DNA from: Deltaproteobacteria bacterium
Lineage (GTDB): Bacteria > Desulfobacterota > Desulfobacteria > Desulfobacterales > B30-G6
DNA length: 64,000 bases
Direction of reading: 5' to 3'
NCBI GenBank assembly: GCA_022340465.1
Contig: JAJDNW010000024.1
Span: 59,988 to 123,987, forward strand
Below, in pieces: positions 10,099-19,501 of the stretch. Each line of letters begins with the position of its first letter. Within the stretch, counting starts at the first letter, position 1. The position numbers and the translations under genes are program-made. The notes below the pieces were generated by a model. It did no database searches. It worked only from the letters and a program-made list of their open reading frames with translations, and was not told the DNA's origin.

Positions 10099-11112
10099 TC
10101 AGTCAAAGGATCTGAAATTGCCGACACTCCCCGCGAAAAAACAGGCGACCCGGTGGTCGGTATCCACTTCCCGGTATTCGGGTTCACGCTTTCGACAGAC
10201 ATCCTTGGCAAAGAGGCAACGGGTGTGAAAGCGGCACCCAGACGGCGGGTCGATGGGGCTGGGGACATCTCCCGCCAATATGATTCTATTGCGGGTGGCT
10301 CTGGGATCCGGCAGCGGCGACGCGGACAGCAGGGCCTGGGTGTAAGGGTGTAGCGGCTTTTTATAAAGCCGTTCACGGGTGGTGCTCTCGACAATTTTTC
10401 CCAGGTACATGACGGCAACGCGATTGCTGATGTTCTCCACGACGCTCAAGTCGTGGGAAATGAAAAGGTAGGTCAGGCCAAACTGTTCCTGGAGATCCTT
10501 CAGGAGGTTGATGACCTGGGCCTGGATGGACACGTCCAGGGCCGACACCGCTTCGTCGCAGACAATCAATTGAGGGTTGAGGGCCAGGGCCCTGGCCACA
10601 CCGATACGCTGGCGTTGTCCGCCGGAGAATTGGTGCGGGTATCGGCGCATGTGCTCCTTGCGCAGCCCGACGACTTCCATGAGTTCGAGGACCCGTTCTT
10701 CCCTGGCTTTTCGGCTGCCCATGCCGTGCACGAGCAGGGGTTCGCCGATGATGTGAGACACTGTTTTGCGTGGGTTCAGGGAGGAAAAAGGGTCCTGAAA
10801 AACGATCTGCATCTCCTTGCGCAGTTTTCTGAGCCGGGTTTGATCGTATGTGACGATATTCTCGTTGTTGAAATATACCGAACCGCTGGTGGGTTCCTCC
10901 AGCCTCAGGATGACGCGGCCCAGGGTGGTTTTGCCGCACCCCGACTCGCCCACGAGCCCAAGGGTCTTCCCTTTTTCGACGGTGATGTTCACGCCGTCGA
11001 CGGCCTTGACCGAAGCTATTTCCTTTAAAAACACGCCGCCCAAGATGGGGTAGTGCTTCACCAGGTTTTCGGTTCTCAGAATTTCCTTTGATCGGGTCTC
11101 TGTGTCAGGCAT
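10099..11112 (-). CDS. Peptide ABC transporter ATP-binding protein, DppF/OppF type (second importer)
   Basis: A 337-residue ATPase. Walker [10 protein letters not shown], signature FSGGQRQR, Walker [18 protein letters not shown], and the C-terminal Cys-bearing extension [20 protein letters not shown]. The start overlaps the end of the DppD partner by 8 bases. It is last in a complete importer operon that runs leftwards from the binding protein at 15810. Confidence 0.92.
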   Translation of the reverse strand: MPDTETRSKEILRTENLVKHYPILGGVFLKEIASVKAVDGVNITVEKGKTLGLVGESGCGKTTLGRVILRLEEPTSGSVYFNNENIVTYDQTRLRKLRKEMQIVFQDPFSSLNPRKTVSHIIGEPLLVHGMGSRKAREERVLELMEVVGLRKEHMRRYPHQFSGGQRQRIGVARALALNPQLIVCDEAVSALDVSIQAQVINLLKDLQEQFGLTYLFISHDLSVVENISNRVAVMYLGKIVESTTRERLYKKPLHPYTQALLSASPLPDPRATRNRIILAGDVPSPIDPPSGCRFHTRCLFAKDVCRKREPEYREVDTDHRVACFFAGSVGNFRSFD

Positions 11113-12082
11113 ATTTCAGGCACCGTACTACATGATTATCTCCCACGTCACACCGTCGGGGCTTGGTTTTACGACAATCGTCGAAAACATCCGGGCAGCG
11201 GTCGCTGAACAGGCATCCATCGGGCAAATTGAACAGGGACGGAACCACACCCGCAATGGTGGGCAGGCGTTTTTTTTCTTCCTGCCGACCGAGGATGGGG
11301 ATCGATTCCATCAGTCCTATCGTGTAGGGGTGTTTGGGGTTCAGGAACAGCGACTCCACGTCGGCATACTCCATGACGCGGCCGGCGTACATGACCGCAA
11401 CGTGCTGGGCCATCTCCGCGATCACGCCCAGGTCGTGGGTGATGAAAAGGATCGAGGCGCCCGTGTCCGCCTTGAGTGTGTTCATCAGGTCCAGAATCTG
11501 GGCCTGGATGGTTACATCGAGAGCGGTCGTGGGTTCGTCGGCGATCATCAGCTCCGGGTTGCAAGCCAGTGCCATGGCGATCATCACCCGCTGGCGCATG
11601 CCGCCGCTCATCTGGTGGGGGTAGTCGTCGAGCCGCCTTTCCGCTGCCGGAATACCCACTTTGCGAAACATGTCGACCACGCGGTTGCGGGTCTCTTTTG
11701 CACTCAGGTTCCGGTGCAGGCGGATGACTTCGCCGACCTGGTCTCCCACCGAAAAGACCGGGTTGAGTGAGGTCATGGGTTCCTGGAATATCATGGAAAT
11801 CCGGTTGCCCCTGATGCCGCGCATCTCCTTTTCGGAAAGATCCAGCAGGTTCGTTCCGTTGAAACGGATGTCGCCGCTCACGATTTTGCCGGGCGGGTCC
11901 GGGATGAGCTGTATGATCGAGTGGGCGGTAACGCTTTTCCCGCAGCCGGACTCACCCACCAATCCCAAGGTCTTGCCGGGTTCGATGGACAGGTTGACAT
12001 CGTCGACGGCCCTGGCCACCATTCCTCGCACGAAGAAGTGGGTTTTAAGATGCAGGATGTCAAGTAGGTTTTGGCTGCTCAT
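11105..12082 (-). CDS. Peptide ABC transporter ATP-binding protein, DppD type (second importer)
   Basis: A 325-residue ATPase with Walker [10 protein letters not shown], signature MSGGMRQRV, Walker [14 protein letters not shown] and the C-terminal motif [20 protein letters not shown]. It follows the DppC-type permease by 9 bases and overlaps the DppF-type gene, so the order matches a standard dpp operon. Confidence 0.92.
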   Translation of the reverse strand: MSSQNLLDILHLKTHFFVRGMVARAVDDVNLSIEPGKTLGLVGESGCGKSVTAHSIIQLIPDPPGKIVSGDIRFNGTNLLDLSEKEMRGIRGNRISMIFQEPMTSLNPVFSVGDQVGEVIRLHRNLSAKETRNRVVDMFRKVGIPAAERRLDDYPHQMSGGMRQRVMIAMALACNPELMIADEPTTALDVTIQAQILDLMNTLKADTGASILFITHDLGVIAEMAQHVAVMYAGRVMEYADVESLFLNPKHPYTIGLMESIPILGRQEEKKRLPTIAGVVPSLFNLPDGCLFSDRCPDVFDDCRKTKPRRCDVGDNHVVRCLKYA

Positions 12083-12091
12083 GTTTGGCCT

Positions 12092-12985
12092 TCAATCGCG
12101 CAACCGCGGATCCAGCGCATCACGCAGGCCGTCGCCAAAGAGGTTGAATCCGATGACGGCCAGCAGGATGGCGATGCCCGGAAGGGTCATCACCCAGGAC
12201 GCTCTCAAGATCAGCGACCGGCTCCTGGCGATCATGGCACCCCACTCCGGTGTCGGCGGCTGGGCACCCAGCCCCAGAAAGCTCAAGGCCGCCGCGTCCA
12301 GGATGGCCGAGGCAAAGGAGAGCGTTGTCTGGACGATCAAGGGGCCCAGGCAGTTGGGGATGATGGCAATGAAAATGATGCGCCAGTCCCTGGCGCCGAT
12401 GGAACGGGCCGCGATGACATAGTCCTTTTCACACTCTTCCAGAACGCTGCCACGGACGATGCGGGCAAAGCGCGGGACGTAGGTGATCCCGATGGCCAGC
12501 ATGGCATTGCGCAGGCTGGGGCCCATGTAGGCCACGACGACAATGGCCAGCAAAAGATAAGGAAAGGCCAGGATGATGTCCATGATGCGCATGATGACAC
12601 TGTCCAGCGTGCCCTTGTAGTAGCCGGCCACCGAGCCCAACAGGGTGCCGAAAACAAAGGCCAGGCCCACGCTGAAGACAGACACCATCAGCGATACCCG
12701 CGATCCGTAAATCAGACGCGAAAGGATGTCCCGGCCCAGGTCGTCGGTGCCCAGCATGTTTTCCCAAGAACCGTTATCGTGCCACACCGGTGGTTTCAGT
12801 TGATCGTACAGCGAGGTTTCCACGGGATTGTGAGGGCTCAGCCAGGGGGCAAACACGGCCGCCGCCACGAACACGGACACGATCAACAATCCGGCAATGG
12901 CGGTTTTGTTTCGCCAGAGCTGGGCCATCTGTGCGACGAAGGGGTGCCTGTCCAGAGGGCTTATGTCGGTCTTTGTCGCGGCCAT
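12092..12985 (-). CDS. Peptide ABC transporter permease, DppC type (second importer)
   Basis: A 297-residue permease. MLGTDDLGRDILSRLIYGSR, the EAA loop AARSIGARDWRIIFIAIIPN, and the C-terminal DGLRDALDPRLRD are all family marks. It has an N-terminal anchor near residues 28-48 and five further membrane helices. It lies 3 bases after the DppB-type gene. Confidence 0.92.
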   Translation of the reverse strand: MAATKTDISPLDRHPFVAQMAQLWRNKTAIAGLLIVSVFVAAAVFAPWLSPHNPVETSLYDQLKPPVWHDNGSWENMLGTDDLGRDILSRLIYGSRVSLMVSVFSVGLAFVFGTLLGSVAGYYKGTLDSVIMRIMDIILAFPYLLLAIVVVAYMGPSLRNAMLAIGITYVPRFARIVRGSVLEECEKDYVIAARSIGARDWRIIFIAIIPNCLGPLIVQTTLSFASAILDAAALSFLGLGAQPPTPEWGAMIARSRSLILRASWVMTLPGIAILLAVIGFNLFGDGLRDALDPRLRD

Positions 12986-12988
12986 GGG

Positions 12989-13993
12989 CTAGTGCACACT
13001 GATCCTGGGGTTGATGACGGCGTAGAGCACATCCACACACAGGTTGATAATGATAAAAAGCGTGGCGATGAACAGGGTCCCTCCCTGGATGACCATGTAG
13101 TCCCGCTGCATGACGGCATCGTACATCCATTTGCCCACACCGGGCCAGGCGAAAATGGTTTCGGTTAGAATGGCGCCGCCCAGGGTAACGCCGAACTGCA
13201 GCCCGATGGTGGTCACCACGGGTATCATGGCATTGCGCAGGGCGTGCTTGAAAACAACCTTGAAGCGGGAAAGCCCCTTGGCCTTGGCCGTTTTGATGTA
13301 GTCCTGGCGCAGGACTTCCAGCATGGCGGAACGGGTCATCCGGGCCACGATGGCCATGGGAATGGTGCTCAGGGTGACCGCAGGCATGATGATGTGCCAC
13401 AGGGCGTCTTTCAGGGCCACCCAGTTGCGGGTAATGACGGCATCCAGAATGTAGAAATTGGTGATAATATCGAGGTTGACGTCGATACTCAGGCGGCCCG
13501 AAAGGGGCAGCCATCCCAGGTTGAGTGAAAAAATCAGCATGAACACCAGGCCCAGCCAGAAAATGGGCATGCTGACACCGGCAAGGGCACCCAGCATGCT
13601 TACGTAATCGAAGAGGGAATACTGGCGGGTGGCGGAAACAATACCCAGGATGATCCCGAAGAAGCAGGCGATGATCAGGGCGCACACGGCCAGTTCGATG
13701 GTGGCGGGAAAGCGCTGCGTGATTTCAATCCACACCTTCTGCCGCGTCCAGATGGTTTCGCCCAGGTCGCCCTGCATCAGTCTTTTCAGAAACATCCCGT
13801 ACTGAACATAAAGGGGTTCGTTCAGCCCCAGGTGCTCGCGGATCTCCATCAGCGCCTCGTCGGTGGCGCGCTCACCCAGCAGCAGCTCCGCCGGGTCCCC
13901 CGGGGTGACATGCAGCATGAAAAAGACGATGATGGAGACGCCCAACAGCGTGGGGATCAGAATCAGTATCCGTCTTAGGATGTAGGCCAGCAT
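12989..13993 (-). CDS. Peptide ABC transporter permease, DppB type (second importer)
   Basis: A 334-residue permease. MLHVTPGDPAELLLGERA near residues 27-44, the EAA loop KAKGLSRFKVVFKHALRNAM, and the C-terminal VDVLYAVINPRI identify the family. It follows the binding-protein gene after 185 bases that contain a repeat element and a strong stem-loop. Confidence 0.92.
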   Translation of the reverse strand: MLAYILRRILILIPTLLGVSIIVFFMLHVTPGDPAELLLGERATDEALMEIREHLGLNEPLYVQYGMFLKRLMQGDLGETIWTRQKVWIEITQRFPATIELAVCALIIACFFGIILGIVSATRQYSLFDYVSMLGALAGVSMPIFWLGLVFMLIFSLNLGWLPLSGRLSIDVNLDIITNFYILDAVITRNWVALKDALWHIIMPAVTLSTIPMAIVARMTRSAMLEVLRQDYIKTAKAKGLSRFKVVFKHALRNAMIPVVTTIGLQFGVTLGGAILTETIFAWPGVGKWMYDAVMQRDYMVIQGGTLFIATLFIIINLCVDVLYAVINPRISVH

Positions 13994-14036
13994 ACGATAG
14001 ATTAAATGCTTCCACCTAAATTGAGCGTTTCATTAT

Positions 14037-14103
14037 GTCATTCCTGCCAGGGCAGGAACCCAGAAATGGAGACTGGATGCCGGATCGAGTTCGGCATGAC
14101 GGA
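14037..14103. repeat. Dispersed REP-like repeat (GTCATTCCTGC... type)
   Basis: The segment starts gtcattcctgccagggcagg and ends cggcatgacgg, with a small dyad (cctgccagggcagg). Related copies are seen at 20751-20780 and, inverted, at 56765-56794. All are intergenic. This looks like a widespread degenerate intergenic repeat. It lies in the spacer between binding-protein and permease genes of the second importer. Confidence 0.6.
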
Positions 14104-14133
14104 TCAGGCTGTCGATTTACCGGGTCGATCGAT

Positions 14134-14157
14134 CTCCCCCGGGGTAGCCCGGGGGAG
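14134..14157 (-). terminator. Stable intercistronic stem-loop after the second binding-protein gene
   Basis: A perfect 10-bp GC-only-rich stem (14134-14143 with 14148-14157) and a 4-base loop, 22 bases beyond the binding-protein stop. No T run follows on the minus strand, so it probably acts as an mRNA stabiliser or partial terminator. The first importer has a hairpin at the equivalent place. Confidence 0.6.
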
Positions 14158-14178
14158 GATGGTTTTATATGACGCGGC

Positions 14179-15810
14179 CTATTGGTCCAGCCACACGTTT
14201 TTCAGCCGGACGGAGCTTGTGGGGTGGAGCTTGAAGTTCATGACCTTCTTCTGAGCCGGCCAGATAACGGTCGAGTGGGCTACGGGAATGACTGGGCACT
14301 CATCGTAGAGCAGCTGCTGGGCATCTTCGTATATCTTGGTGCGTTTTGCCTGATCCACGGTCTGCTTACCCTGCAGCATGAGTTTGTGGTAGGTTTCGTT
14401 GTGCCACTGGGTGCGGACCGAAGGCGAGGCCAGCCCGTCGAAGAGCACGGCCAGAAAGTTGTCCGGGTCGCCGTTGTCGCCGGTCCACCCGAGCTGGAAC
14501 AGGTCCATGTCTTCGGGCTGTTCGCGCTGGCGTTTCAGGTAGGTGCCCCAGTCGTAACTGACGATTTTGGCAACGATGCCGACCTTTTTCAGGTCCGCAG
14601 CCATGGCCACGCCGATTTTTTGCCCGTCCGGGTTGTACGGCCTGGGAACCGGCATGGACCACAGGGTGATTTCACCCAGGCCCTCGCCTTCGGGGAACCC
14701 TGCTTTTGCAAGATACTCCTTGGCCAGTTCCGGGTCGTACTTGTAGCCTGGAATGGATTTGTTGTAGCCCCACATGGTCGGGGGGATGGGGTTCTTGGCA
14801 ACCTGGCCCATGCCCTGGTAGATATTGTCCACGATGGCCTTGCGGTTGATGGCGTGCGCGATGGCTTTTCTCAGGTTGACGTTGCTCTTCCAGGGTTCCT
14901 TGGTGTGGTTGAAGGAGAGGTACCCGATGTTCATGCCCGGCTGCGTGGGGAGCTTGAGGTTTTTGTCCTTGCGCGCCAGGTCGATGTCCGCGGGGTTGGG
15001 GAACTGGCAGATGTGAATGTTGCCGGTTTTCAGTTCCAGAAAGCGGACCGAGTTTTCGGGAATGGAACGGAAAACGACCTTGTCCAAATAGGGGCCACCC
15101 TTCTTGTCCCAGTAGGCCTTGTTCTTTTCCAGGATGATGCGGTCGTCCTTGATCCACTGAACGAACTTGAAGGGACCGGTTCCCACGGGAGTGCGCAGGA
15201 ACTCCTTCGGATTTTTCAAAAAGGCGGTGGGGCTGATGATGTCCGCGAAATCCATGCCCAGGTTGGCCAGGAAGGGGGCCTCCACGCGTTTCAGGTTGAA
15301 CACCACCGTGTATTCGTCCACGGCCTCGATGCTGCCCACCGTGTCATCCATTTCCATGGAAACCCAATACTCGGGCGGGCGCTCCTGGGGCGGGATATCC
15401 CATCCCTTGCCGGTGAACTTGACCTTGCGGTCCTTCATCATGCGGCCGATGGAAAAGACGACGGCATTGGCGTTGAAAGGGGTTCCGTCGTGGAACTTCA
15501 CACCCTTGCGCAGGTGAAACGTGTATGTTTTCCCGTCGGCGGAGATGTCCCAAGATTCAGCCAGCCCCGGCTCTAAAGCGGTGCTCTCGTCGGCATAAAA
15601 AACCAGTGCTTCGAAGATGTTGTCGCACACTAAAAAGGAGTTGCCGTCGGTTTCATAGGCGGGATCCAGGCCGACGCTGTCGCCGCCCCTGCCGAAAACG
15701 AGGGTTCCCCCTGTTTTGGGTGAAGCCGCCATGGCGGCACCCGTGAAAACGAAGACCATTATTATAAGGATCAACGACAGTTTTCTTACCATAGGGTCCT
15801 CCTTCTGCAT
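14179..15810 (-). CDS. Peptide-type ABC transporter substrate-binding protein (second importer)
   Basis: A 543-residue SBP_bac_5 protein. A signal peptide ends near AAMAA (start at MQKEDPM, or at MVRKLSL six codons later, which is nearer the aaggagga ribosome-binding site). Family landmarks are GLAESWDISADGKTYTFHLR, VKFHDGTPFNANAVVFSIGR and LFQLGWTGDNGDPDNFLAVL. The sequence differs widely from the binding protein at 1431, so the two importers probably take different peptides. It heads the minus-strand operon. Confidence 0.9.
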   Translation of the reverse strand: MQKEDPMVRKLSLILIIMVFVFTGAAMAASPKTGGTLVFGRGGDSVGLDPAYETDGNSFLVCDNIFEALVFYADESTALEPGLAESWDISADGKTYTFHLRKGVKFHDGTPFNANAVVFSIGRMMKDRKVKFTGKGWDIPPQERPPEYWVSMEMDDTVGSIEAVDEYTVVFNLKRVEAPFLANLGMDFADIISPTAFLKNPKEFLRTPVGTGPFKFVQWIKDDRIILEKNKAYWDKKGGPYLDKVVFRSIPENSVRFLELKTGNIHICQFPNPADIDLARKDKNLKLPTQPGMNIGYLSFNHTKEPWKSNVNLRKAIAHAINRKAIVDNIYQGMGQVAKNPIPPTMWGYNKSIPGYKYDPELAKEYLAKAGFPEGEGLGEITLWSMPVPRPYNPDGQKIGVAMAADLKKVGIVAKIVSYDWGTYLKRQREQPEDMDLFQLGWTGDNGDPDNFLAVLFDGLASPSVRTQWHNETYHKLMLQGKQTVDQAKRTKIYEDAQQLLYDECPVIPVAHSTVIWPAQKKVMNFKLHPTSSVRLKNVWLDQ

Positions 15811-15922
15811 CTTAGGTTTTGTGGGGAAAAGGGCATGCCCTGTGTCGCCGATATGCCCCTTGGTATGGTGAAAGCCAAGCCTTCTTTTTATTTGTGGGTT
15901 TTTCGGTTCGGAAGCCGATATG

Positions 15923-15944
15923 ACATAGCTATCACATAGCTATC
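15923..15944. promoter_or_regulatory. Tandem 11-bp repeat with ATAGCTAT palindromes
   Basis: Two perfect adjacent copies of acatagctatc. Each contains the palindrome ATAGCTAT, so two identical sites lie one helical turn apart. They are about 115 bases upstream of the second binding-protein gene and 115 bases upstream of lnt, in the divergent spacer. A repressor or activator site is plausible; no regulator is assigned. Confidence 0.4.
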
Positions 15945-16058
15945 AGAAGCATTTGGCTTTGTCAAAACAACAATGTGCCATTTAAAAAAAGCCTGCTCAT
16001 GTCTTCCGAACGGCCGATTGCGCTTGAAAGTTACGGCGGGGTTTGAGACACAGGTGGC

Positions 16059-17696
16059 ATGAAGATGCGCGGTTTTGAAACAGAAACGGGCACCCCGTGG
16101 TATGCCGTCGGTGCGGGCGATACCTACAACCGGTGGCTGCTCGCCCTCTTCAGCGGCGTACTCCTGGGCATTCCCTGGGTCTATCCGTCGTTTTCCTCTC
16201 TCATCTTCGTCGCCTGGCTGCCGCTGTTTCAGTTGGAAGCCGGTCTGAGGCGACAGGGAAAAACCTACCTGCTTTTCAACTATGCCCTCGTAAGCTTTCT
16301 CCTGTGGAACATCCTTGGAACCTGGTGGATCGCACGGGCGTATGTTCCGGGGGCGGTGCTCATCATACTGACCAATGCGCTGCTGCAGGCAGCCTGTTTC
16401 CGGTTGGCCAGCGGTCTGGGTAAACATGTGGGGGCGCCGTTCATTCTGCCGTTCACGCTGATATGGATGGGGTTCGAGCATTTTCACGAATGGTGGGACC
16501 TTGCCTGGCCCTGGCTCAACCTGGGGAACGCTCTGGCTTCATCGCCGGTGGTGGTTCAGTGGTACGAGTACACCGGCGCCCGCGGGGGGACGCTGTGGAT
16601 CATTCTGGCCAATTTCGCAGCGTTGAAGGTTCACAGGGACTGGGTCGCCAACCGCAAAAAGCCCCTGGTGCGGTCATGCACCGGCTTCCTGTTGGTGCTG
16701 CTGTTGCCGTCCCTGGCTTCCTGGCAGATCTTCCGCAACGTCGCCGCCGGCTCGGACAGCCTGCCCTTTGTCCTGGTGCAGCCCAACCTGGACCCCTATA
16801 CCCAAAAGTTTGTTCCCGAAGCGCAGGCCGGCCACCTGGACGCCTTTTTTAAAACGGCCGACGCGTCGTGTGACAGCAAGACCCGTCTGCTGCTCGGTCC
16901 GGAAACCCTTATTTTGAACCAGATCGACGAAAAGGATCCCACGTCGTCGTCCGAGCTGCGCCGCATGAAGGCCTTTCAGCAGAAATACCCGCAGCTGAGC
17001 ATTCTCCTGGGCGCGCACAGCTTCGAAAAAATTCCCGCAGGGAAGGTGGTCCCGGGCAGCCGCTGTGACCCTGAAAAGAGAATCCATTTCGAGGCCTTCA
17101 ACTCGGCGCTGTTCCTGGCCCCGGCATCCACGGCCCGGTTTTATCACAAGACCAAGCTGGTGCCGTTGTTCGAGCGTGTGCCCTTTTTGCCGTACCTGGG
17201 GTTTTTGGGGAGATTTTCCCTTGAGCTCGGGGGCTACGTCGGCACCTATTCCAATCGCCAGGCACGGTCGTTTTTCAAAGCTCCCGGCGATGCGCCCGAC
17301 ATCCTGCCCATCGTCTGCTTTGAATCGGTTTTCGGCTCCTATTGTGCAAGGCGTCTGTCGGCGCGCAAGGGAATCGCCGTAATGATCACCAATGACGGAT
17401 GGTGGAAACACACGCCCGGATACCGGTATCATTTCAATTTCAGCCGGCTGCGTGCCATCGAATGCCGGCGGGACCTTATACGGGCGGCCAACAACGGCAT
17501 TTCCGCCCTCATCGATGCGCGGGGGACGGTGGTCGCACGGACATCCTGGTGGCAGCCCGCGGTACTCAAAGGGGAGGCGCATCTCAGGGCAGGACGCACA
17601 TTTTTTTCGAGGCACGGAGACTATCTGGGAAAGGCTACGCTGCTTTGTGCTTGCGTTCTGTGCCTCTGGGCGGCTGTTTGCCGCAGACGGCCGTAA
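16059..17696 (+). CDS. lnt: Apolipoprotein N-acyltransferase
   Basis: A 545-residue membrane enzyme that adds the third acyl chain to lipoproteins at the periplasmic face of the inner membrane. About six hydrophobic segments occupy residues 25-235, followed by a nitrilase-like domain. The catalytic triad can be placed as Glu282 (LLLGPETL), Lys364 (FYHKTKLVP) and Cys420 (IVCFESVFG). The text around it (ITNDGWWKHTPGYRYHF, LRAIECRRDLIRAANNGIS) is closer in wording to Bacteroidota enzymes than to the proteobacterial form (SNDAWFG). Its last 62 bases overlap the convergent mutM gene. Confidence 0.9.
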   Translation: MKMRGFETETGTPWYAVGAGDTYNRWLLALFSGVLLGIPWVYPSFSSLIFVAWLPLFQLEAGLRRQGKTYLLFNYALVSFLLWNILGTWWIARAYVPGAVLIILTNALLQAACFRLASGLGKHVGAPFILPFTLIWMGFEHFHEWWDLAWPWLNLGNALASSPVVVQWYEYTGARGGTLWIILANFAALKVHRDWVANRKKPLVRSCTGFLLVLLLPSLASWQIFRNVAAGSDSLPFVLVQPNLDPYTQKFVPEAQAGHLDAFFKTADASCDSKTRLLLGPETLILNQIDEKDPTSSSELRRMKAFQQKYPQLSILLGAHSFEKIPAGKVVPGSRCDPEKRIHFEAFNSALFLAPASTARFYHKTKLVPLFERVPFLPYLGFLGRFSLELGGYVGTYSNRQARSFFKAPGDAPDILPIVCFESVFGSYCARRLSARKGIAVMITNDGWWKHTPGYRYHFNFSRLRAIECRRDLIRAANNGISALIDARGTVVARTSWWQPAVLKGEAHLRAGRTFFSRHGDYLGKATLLCACVLCLWAAVCRRRP

Positions 17697-18555
17697 CACC
17701 GGCGCCGGGAGGGGCCGCCGTTTTCTCGGTATGTTGGCATGCGGGGCAGATATGTGTGCCGCGCTGGGCCACCGTCAGGCGTTGGATCGGCGTCCCGCAG
17801 CGCGGGCAGCCAAGGCCGGTTCGGCGAAACACCTTGAGTTCGTCGGCGTTGCGCCCTGTTCTGCCGGCCACCGAATAGAAGTTGCCCTCGCCGGTGCCTA
17901 ATGATGTGCCCATGTTTTTGAGTCCCTTTTTGAGCACGCGCGGGATGGCCTTGTGCAGGTCGTCCACCTCTTTTTCGGTGAGCGACACGCTGACGCGCTC
18001 GGGGTGGATCCTGGCCGCCCACAGCGCTTCGTCCACATAGATGTTGCCCAGGCCGGCAATGAAGGACTGGTCCAGAAGCAGCGGCTTGATCCGGCGCTTT
18101 CTGGCCTGCAGCATCTTTGCAAAGCGTTTTCGCGTGAAGCTCCGTTCGAGCGGTTCGGGTCCGATGCGGTCGAGAATCGTGCGTGCTTCCCGGGTCAGGG
18201 TGAGGCGGCCGAATTTGCGCGTGTCGTGAAACCGCAACTCGCGCTCACGACCGACCCGCAGCACCACGTGTTCGTGCCGGTCACGGCCGGTCCCGCAGGC
18301 CTTCCAGTTCAACCTGCCGGTCATGCGCAGGTGCACCAGCAGCGTCCAGTCCCCGGACAAAGCCATGACGATGTATTTGCCCCTCCGGGTGACGGCCTCG
18401 ATGGTCAACCCCTTGATTGTTGCGCAAAAGGTTTTCGGGGACATGCCGGCAACCGTCCTGGGCCAGTACACGCGCGCTCCCAGGATGGAACGCCCTGTGA
18501 TTCCGAGGGCGTTCAGGTTCTCAACCACCGTCTGCACTTCGGGCAATTCAGGCAT
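17635..18555 (-). CDS. mutM: Formamidopyrimidine-DNA glycosylase
   Basis: A 306-residue base-excision repair enzyme for 8-oxoguanine and related lesions. The start at 18555 gives the required N-terminus MPELPEVQTVVENL, with Pro2 as nucleophile and Glu3 as acid. The H2TH region includes LDQSFIAGLGNIYVDEALW, and the C-terminal zinc finger has CPRC and CPAC pairs with the flipping-loop arginine (AQRGTHICP). About 28 residues follow the zinc finger, more than usual, and this tail is encoded over the 3' end of lnt on the other strand. Confidence 0.93.
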   Translation of the reverse strand: MPELPEVQTVVENLNALGITGRSILGARVYWPRTVAGMSPKTFCATIKGLTIEAVTRRGKYIVMALSGDWTLLVHLRMTGRLNWKACGTGRDRHEHVVLRVGRERELRFHDTRKFGRLTLTREARTILDRIGPEPLERSFTRKRFAKMLQARKRRIKPLLLDQSFIAGLGNIYVDEALWAARIHPERVSVSLTEKEVDDLHKAIPRVLKKGLKNMGTSLGTGEGNFYSVAGRTGRNADELKVFRRTGLGCPRCGTPIQRLTVAQRGTHICPACQHTEKTAAPPGAGVTAVCGKQPPRGTERKHKAA

Positions 18556-18695
18556 GCAGAACATCCTTTTCTCAAACCTGATCTCACTGCAGGTTAAAAT
18601 TTGAAACACTCGGTTTATAGCGTTTGACAGAATACCGACCCGAGACTACGTTTTCCATCTGGCTACCTTACTGCTTCGGAAAAAATATTCCTTAT

Positions 18696-18740
18696 GTTGG
18701 ACATCGGTTGTATCGGAACATATATGTGACAACCGGTATA
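18696..18740 (+). repeat. Left arm of a 45-bp inverted repeat
   Basis: The segment begins gttggacatcggttgtatcg. Its reverse complement matches 20655-20699 at 44 of 45 positions, with weaker identity for 6 more bases on the outer side. Each arm also has internal dyad symmetry (cggttgt ... acaacc). The arms enclose the rhodanese and cysteine desulfurase genes exactly and nothing else. Confidence 0.85.
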
Positions 18741-18860
18741 GGTGTTGATAATTACCTGGTGGATGCATATCATGATCTTGTTGGCCGTGTCCATGTTGAG
18801 GTAAAATCGAAAACGGCGATGCCCTCACTACCTTGGGGCGCATGTCTACAATGACATTTG

Positions 18861-19451
18861 ATGGGCACCATGAAAAGATCCTCGCACGCCAAACAGATGC
18901 TGGCAATACAGCTGCTTTTATGTGCACTTGTGTTCGATTCGTTCGTTTATGTTTCGAGGAGCTTTGCGGCGGAAATGCCGGCCGGGGAAAAACGGACGGC
19001 AATCTTTCGGCTGTATGCATCCTACATGGACGAATTTCCCGAGGTCCGGGGAATATCGGCACTGCAGGCCATGGCGTTGCACCGCCGGGGAGCGGTGGTC
19101 TTCGTGGATGTCCGCAAACCGGCCGAGATGGAAATCTCCACGCTGCCCGGGGCCGTGGGAGCCGACGCCTTTCGAGCCCACCCTGATCGCTACCGGGGCA
19201 GGACGGCGGTGGCCTACTGCACCATCGGCTACCGCAGCGGCCTGTTTGCCAAAAAGATGGCCGAACAGGGCGTTCCGGTGTTCAACCTCGAAGGGGGGAT
19301 CCTGGCCTGGCTGTGGGAGGGCGGCGAACTTCTCGACGCCGGAGACGGAGCGGTGAAGCGTGTCCACGTGTATGCGCAAAAATGGGACCTGGCCCCGCCC
19401 GGGTATGAAACCATACGGTTCGGTTTCTGGCAGCGGCTGTTCATTAAGTGA
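18861..19451 (+). CDS. Exported rhodanese-domain protein
   Basis: A 196-residue protein. The N-terminus has an uncleaved anchor or signal peptide (residues 11-34, ending near RSFAAEM). A single rhodanese domain follows: VVFVDVRKPAEMEISTLPGA, the active-site loop YCTIGYRSG with the sulfur-carrying Cys, and the closing FNLEGGILAWLWEGG. It would carry persulfide sulfur (or selenium) outside the cytoplasm. The exact start is uncertain: ATG at 18861 or 18870, neither with a strong ribosome-binding site. It is followed 50 bases later by a cysteine desulfurase, and the pair is enclosed by an inverted repeat. Confidence 0.85.
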   Translation: MGTMKRSSHAKQMLAIQLLLCALVFDSFVYVSRSFAAEMPAGEKRTAIFRLYASYMDEFPEVRGISALQAMALHRRGAVVFVDVRKPAEMEISTLPGAVGADAFRAHPDRYRGRTAVAYCTIGYRSGLFAKKMAEQGVPVFNLEGGILAWLWEGGELLDAGDGAVKRVHVYAQKWDLAPPGYETIRFGFWQRLFIK

Positions 19452-19501
19452 ATGCAGCCATTTTTAAAAAAAGGGAACCCTCGAATCAGGGAGGAGAAAT
19501 T

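Noticed and set aside
14006..14254. 82-residue frame between the second importer's binding protein and permease
   Set aside because: It reads through the dispersed GTCATTCCTGC repeat, a frequent source of false small genes.
15888..16487. 199-residue minus-strand frame before lnt
   Set aside because: It overlaps the lnt start, has no homology that I recognise, and its text looks like reverse reading of a membrane protein.
18624..18854. Short open frame over the left inverted-repeat arm
   Set aside because: It consists mostly of the repeat and spacer, with no ribosome-binding site or recognisable protein.
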